Below are positions 4,835-7,477 of a stretch of DNA of 7,477 nt, one piece after another; position 1 is the first letter of the stretch, and each line of letters opens with the position of its first letter. The stretch is from Bin80 sp022820435 (GTDB lineage Bacteria > Bacteroidota > Rhodothermia > Rhodothermales > Bin80). Where the stretch lies: NCBI GenBank assembly GCA_022820435.1, contig JAJEFL010000027.1, positions 1 through 7,477 on the forward strand. Reading direction: 5' to 3'. Below the pieces are notes generated by a model. It did not search any database, was not told the DNA's origin, and worked only from the letters and a program-made list of their open reading frames with translations. Both the position numbers and the translations under genes were made by a program.

Positions 4835-7351
4835 ATGTCGTGCACAACGATTAATCAACTTATTATCAACTCGCCCTACGATGAGCCAACAAAACACTGG
4901 CATTATGACCGGCAGCGGCGCTTATTCGATCTGATGGATGGGCGTCGGTCTGCCGGATATGTGGTGGCATCCGGCGATTCAAAGGCGTTTGATGATCCGG
5001 GCCTGTTCAAGGAAATCCCGCTGGTAAACCAGATCCGGTCCCGCGTCAAAACATGGCGGCATGCGGGATATCCCGGAGTCACAGGAATCACAAAGAGATT
5101 ACTGACGTACTGGAATGATCCCGAGGAATTTGCAAGGCGGCGGTTTTTCTTTTGCCAGCTGGAAGCCGCCGAAACCCTGATCTGGCTGGTGGAAGCGCCC
5201 GAAAACGAACAGGTTGGACTGCAAATCCCCTCTGATGGCGGACAGTTTGACCGGTTGTGTGCGAAAATGGCAACAGGTTCGGGAAAGACCGTCGTGATGG
5301 CAATGGTGATCGCATGGCATGTTCTGAACAAGATTACGTACAGACAGGACGCGCGGTTCTCCAGAAACATACTGGTAATGGCCCCTGGACTCACCGTTAA
5401 AAATCGGTTGGCCGTCCTGAAACCAACCCACCCAGAAAATTACTATGAGAGTTTTCAGGTGGTACCTCCCCCCTTACTCGAAAAACTGCGGCAGGGACGG
5501 ATTGAGGTTCGAAACTGGCATGCCCTGAATTGGGAAACTGAAGAACAGCTTGCCAAAAAACGTGGCGTGGATAAACGCGGAGCGAAGAGTGACGAAGCCT
5601 ATGTTCGGGAAGTTCTCGGTCCGATGGCGACCGCTCGAAACATGCTGGTTATCAATGATGAAGCACATCATGCATGGCGCATTCCCCCTGGAGCAAACAT
5701 GAAAGGAATTGACAGGAACACGAAGGAGGAAGCCACCAAATGGATCGGAGGACTGGACCGAATTCACAGGGTACGCGGCATACTCAACTGCTATGACTTT
5801 TCCGCCACACCTTTTGCGCCGTCAGGAAACAAAAACAGAGAAGATGCACTTTTCGGCTGGATCATCAGTGACTTCGGACTTAATGATGCCATTGAGTCGG
5901 GGCTTGTGAAGACTCCCCGTGTTGTTATTCATGATAATGCTCTGCCGGACACTCGAACGTACAAGTCACGTCTGTATCATATTTACAACGATCCAGAGGT
6001 GCGGGACGACTTAAACAGGAAACAGGCTAAACCTGAGGAACCGTTGCCCGACTTGGTCATGAACGGGTATTATCTACTGGGGCACGATTGGCAAAAGACG
6101 GCTACTGAATGGGAAAAATCATCGAAGAATAGTACTCCGCCAGTGATGATTACGGTCGCGAATCGCACAGAAACCGCCGCACGCATTAAATATGCGTTTG
6201 ACCGCCAAAAGGTGGCCATCGAAAATTTATGCAATCCAGAACGTATTCTTCATATTGACTCAAACGTGCTCAGAAAAGCCGAGAGTTCCGCAGAACCCAT
6301 CACGGAATTGGATATTCCTCCAGGTCGTAGCAGTCCGAAGAAAGGTCACACCAGTAAGCAAAAGGCAGAATTTCTCCGACAGCAGGTAGACACCATAGGG
6401 CAAGTCGGCAAACCCGGTGAATGGATCCAAAACGTGATCTCTGTCGGAATGTTATCCGAGGGATGGGATGCCAAGACCGTAACACATATTATGGGACTGA
6501 GGGCATTTTCCAGCCAACTTCTGTGTGAACAGGTTGTCGGGCGCGGACTGCGTCGCACTACGTACGATGTGAATCCCGACACCGGCCTATTTGAACCGGA
6601 ATATGTGAATATTTTCGGGATCCCCTTTACATTTCTGCCCCATGAAGGCGGAGAGGATGCCCCGCCCCCGCCTCCCAGGCCAAAGACTGCTGTAGAACCG
6701 GTTGCAGACCGAAATGAATTTGAGATATCCTGGCCAAATGTGGTCCGCATAGAACATACACTTCGCCCGAACCTGTCCGTAGATTGGGAAAAACTGGAGC
6801 CGCTCAATTTGGATGCGGCAAAGATCTCAAAATTAGCCGAACTGGCTCCGATAATTGAAGGTCAGCCTGATGTGACAAAGATTAAATCAATTGACTTAAA
6901 GACCCTGGCCCAAAAACACCGCATGCAGCGGATCATTTTTGAAACAGCGAGATACGTTTATGATCAGGTGAAGCCAAATTGGTCGGGCGGAGACGTTATT
7001 TTGCTGGCACAGCTGGTCGGTTTAATTGAGAAAATTATTACGCATCCCGATCAGATTCGCATCACCCCGGAGACACTGGGCACCTCAGGTGATACTTCGC
7101 GCAGACTCGTCATCCTGCTTGACATGACGAAGGTCGTTCAGCATATTCTGAATGCAGTTCGATGCGAAAATACCCAAAAACTGGAGATTGTATTTGATCA
7201 GGATCAGCCGATCCGCTCCACCGCTGATATGCGCACATGGTATACCTGCAAACCGTGTGAACCCACAAAACGGAGCCACATAAACTATTGCGTCTTTGAC
7301 AGTACATGGGAAGCCTCCGATGCCGGTATACTGGACACTAGTGTACTGTGA
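4835..7351 (+). CDS. res: Type III-like restriction helicase subunit (Res), lacking its C-terminal nuclease
   Basis: Res is the ATP-dependent superfamily 2 motor that, with Mod, translocates or switches along DNA and cleaves unmodified targets. The N terminus INSPYDEP (11-18) and FFFCQLEAAE (104-113) fit large Res proteins of the BPTD_3080-like group. Motor motifs are Walker A ATGSGKT (146-152), DEAH box (275-278), SATP (323-326), motif V SVGMLSEGWDA (536-546) and motif VI QVVGRGLRR (566-574). A proline-rich stretch follows near 610. The protein ends STWEASDAGILDTSVL (823-838). In relatives the equivalent STWEAS stretch is followed by roughly 120-160 more residues with the PD-(D/E)XK nuclease (RPDFL...ETKG). 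None of this is present in any frame of 7352-7477. The motor is complete but the cutting domain is missing. The start has only a distant GGGGGA (4815-4820). It is 88 bp after mod, in the same operon. Confidence 0.92.
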   Translation: MSCTTINQLIINSPYDEPTKHWHYDRQRRLFDLMDGRRSAGYVVASGDSKAFDDPGLFKEIPLVNQIRSRVKTWRHAGYPGVTGITKRLLTYWNDPEEFARRRFFFCQLEAAETLIWLVEAPENEQVGLQIPSDGGQFDRLCAKMATGSGKTVVMAMVIAWHVLNKITYRQDARFSRNILVMAPGLTVKNRLAVLKPTHPENYYESFQVVPPPLLEKLRQGRIEVRNWHALNWETEEQLAKKRGVDKRGAKSDEAYVREVLGPMATARNMLVINDEAHHAWRIPPGANMKGIDRNTKEEATKWIGGLDRIHRVRGILNCYDFSATPFAPSGNKNREDALFGWIISDFGLNDAIESGLVKTPRVVIHDNALPDTRTYKSRLYHIYNDPEVRDDLNRKQAKPEEPLPDLVMNGYYLLGHDWQKTATEWEKSSKNSTPPVMITVANRTETAARIKYAFDRQKVAIENLCNPERILHIDSNVLRKAESSAEPITELDIPPGRSSPKKGHTSKQKAEFLRQQVDTIGQVGKPGEWIQNVISVGMLSEGWDAKTVTHIMGLRAFSSQLLCEQVVGRGLRRTTYDVNPDTGLFEPEYVNIFGIPFTFLPHEGGEDAPPPPPRPKTAVEPVADRNEFEISWPNVVRIEHTLRPNLSVDWEKLEPLNLDAAKISKLAELAPIIEGQPDVTKIKSIDLKTLAQKHRMQRIIFETARYVYDQVKPNWSGGDVILLAQLVGLIEKIITHPDQIRITPETLGTSGDTSRRLVILLDMTKVVQHILNAVRCENTQKLEIVFDQDQPIRSTADMRTWYTCKPCEPTKRSHINYCVFDSTWEASDAGILDTSVL
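7335..7344. repeat. Palindrome at the 3' end of res
   Basis: ACACTAGTGT is a perfect 10-bp palindrome seven bases before the end of the truncated res frame. Similarity to Res ends about here, and the sequence beyond becomes clearly richer in A and T, so this may be at or near the junction of an insertion or rearrangement. No terminal inverted repeat of a known insertion sequence could be recognised. Confidence 0.4.
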
Positions 7352-7414
7352 CGAAAATAGTTGTTCAGTAAAATAATTTTTCATATCTTGGGGTTGGATC
7401 AACAAATCAACTCC

Positions 7415-7477
7415 ATGCCAAATCATTATACTCGTGAAATTCCCAAGCCAAGCAAACTTGAACAGGAGGAATTAGAA
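7415..7477 (+). CDS. Start of unidentified gene, cut by window end
   Basis: From an ATG at 7415 the frame stays open to the last base and gives 21 residues starting MPNHYTREIPKPSKLEQEEL. The same frame is open back to 7361, with TTG codons as alternative starts. The G-rich GGGGTTGG (7390-7397) is 17 bases before the ATG, so the start is uncertain. Nothing here identifies a family. A transposase or other gene of an inserted element is possible because it follows directly after a truncated res, but that is a guess. Confidence 0.4.
   Translation, partial: MPNHYTREIPKPSKLEQEELE

Noticed and set aside
5468..5473. C6 run in res as a second slippage switch
   Set aside because: Six bases is too short to slip at a notable rate and is common at this base composition.
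7345..7380. Terminator after res (ACTG...CAGT followed by AATTTTT)
   Set aside because: Only four base pairs with a loop of about 16 bases, so it is not a credible stem.

Overview
The window looks bacterial, or possibly archaeal. It has a base composition near 50% G+C, Shine-Dalgarno-type start signals, a bacterial-type group II intron and a restriction-modification operon, but nothing in it fixes the species. It reads as an accessory 'defence island' segment: a decayed retroelement, then a gene of unusual architecture, then a two-gene restriction-modification module whose 3' end is cut off at an AT-rich junction.

Layout. Positions 1-267 hold no recognisable gene and form the 3' flank of a minus-strand group II intron at 918-268. 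That intron keeps its 5' end (GTGCGCC), a domain V hairpin, and a domain VI hairpin with a bulged branch-point A eight bases from the 3' end. Its reverse transcriptase is reduced to a frameshifted N-terminal stub. Positions 919-1107 are a flank without a convincing gene. At 1108-1974 lies a 288-residue protein made of six tandem copies of one helix-turn-helix unit and essentially nothing else. At 1975-2181 is a leader with a candidate promoter, a terminator-like hairpin and a short reading frame overlapping the next start.

Positions 2182-4746 encode a large adenine-specific DNA methyltransferase of the type III Mod kind (motif IV before motif I), with a long C-terminal region and a run of nine C that could be a slippage switch. 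Positions 4835-7351 encode the partner Res helicase subunit (SF2 motor motifs, DEAH box). Its reading frame stops just before the place where relatives carry a PD-(D/E)XK nuclease domain. After 7351 the sequence becomes AT-rich and a new, unidentified reading frame begins at 7415 and leaves the window.

How the genes may work together. Mod and Res are co-directional, 88 bp apart and of matching families, so they are almost certainly one operon. With the nuclease end missing, Res may still be an ATP-driven motor but probably cannot cut, leaving Mod as a methylase that may be phase-variable. The six-unit helix-turn-helix protein upstream is co-directional and could be a regulator of the module, or a DNA-coating protein with its own role. 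That link is inferred from position only and is the most novel aspect of the window.
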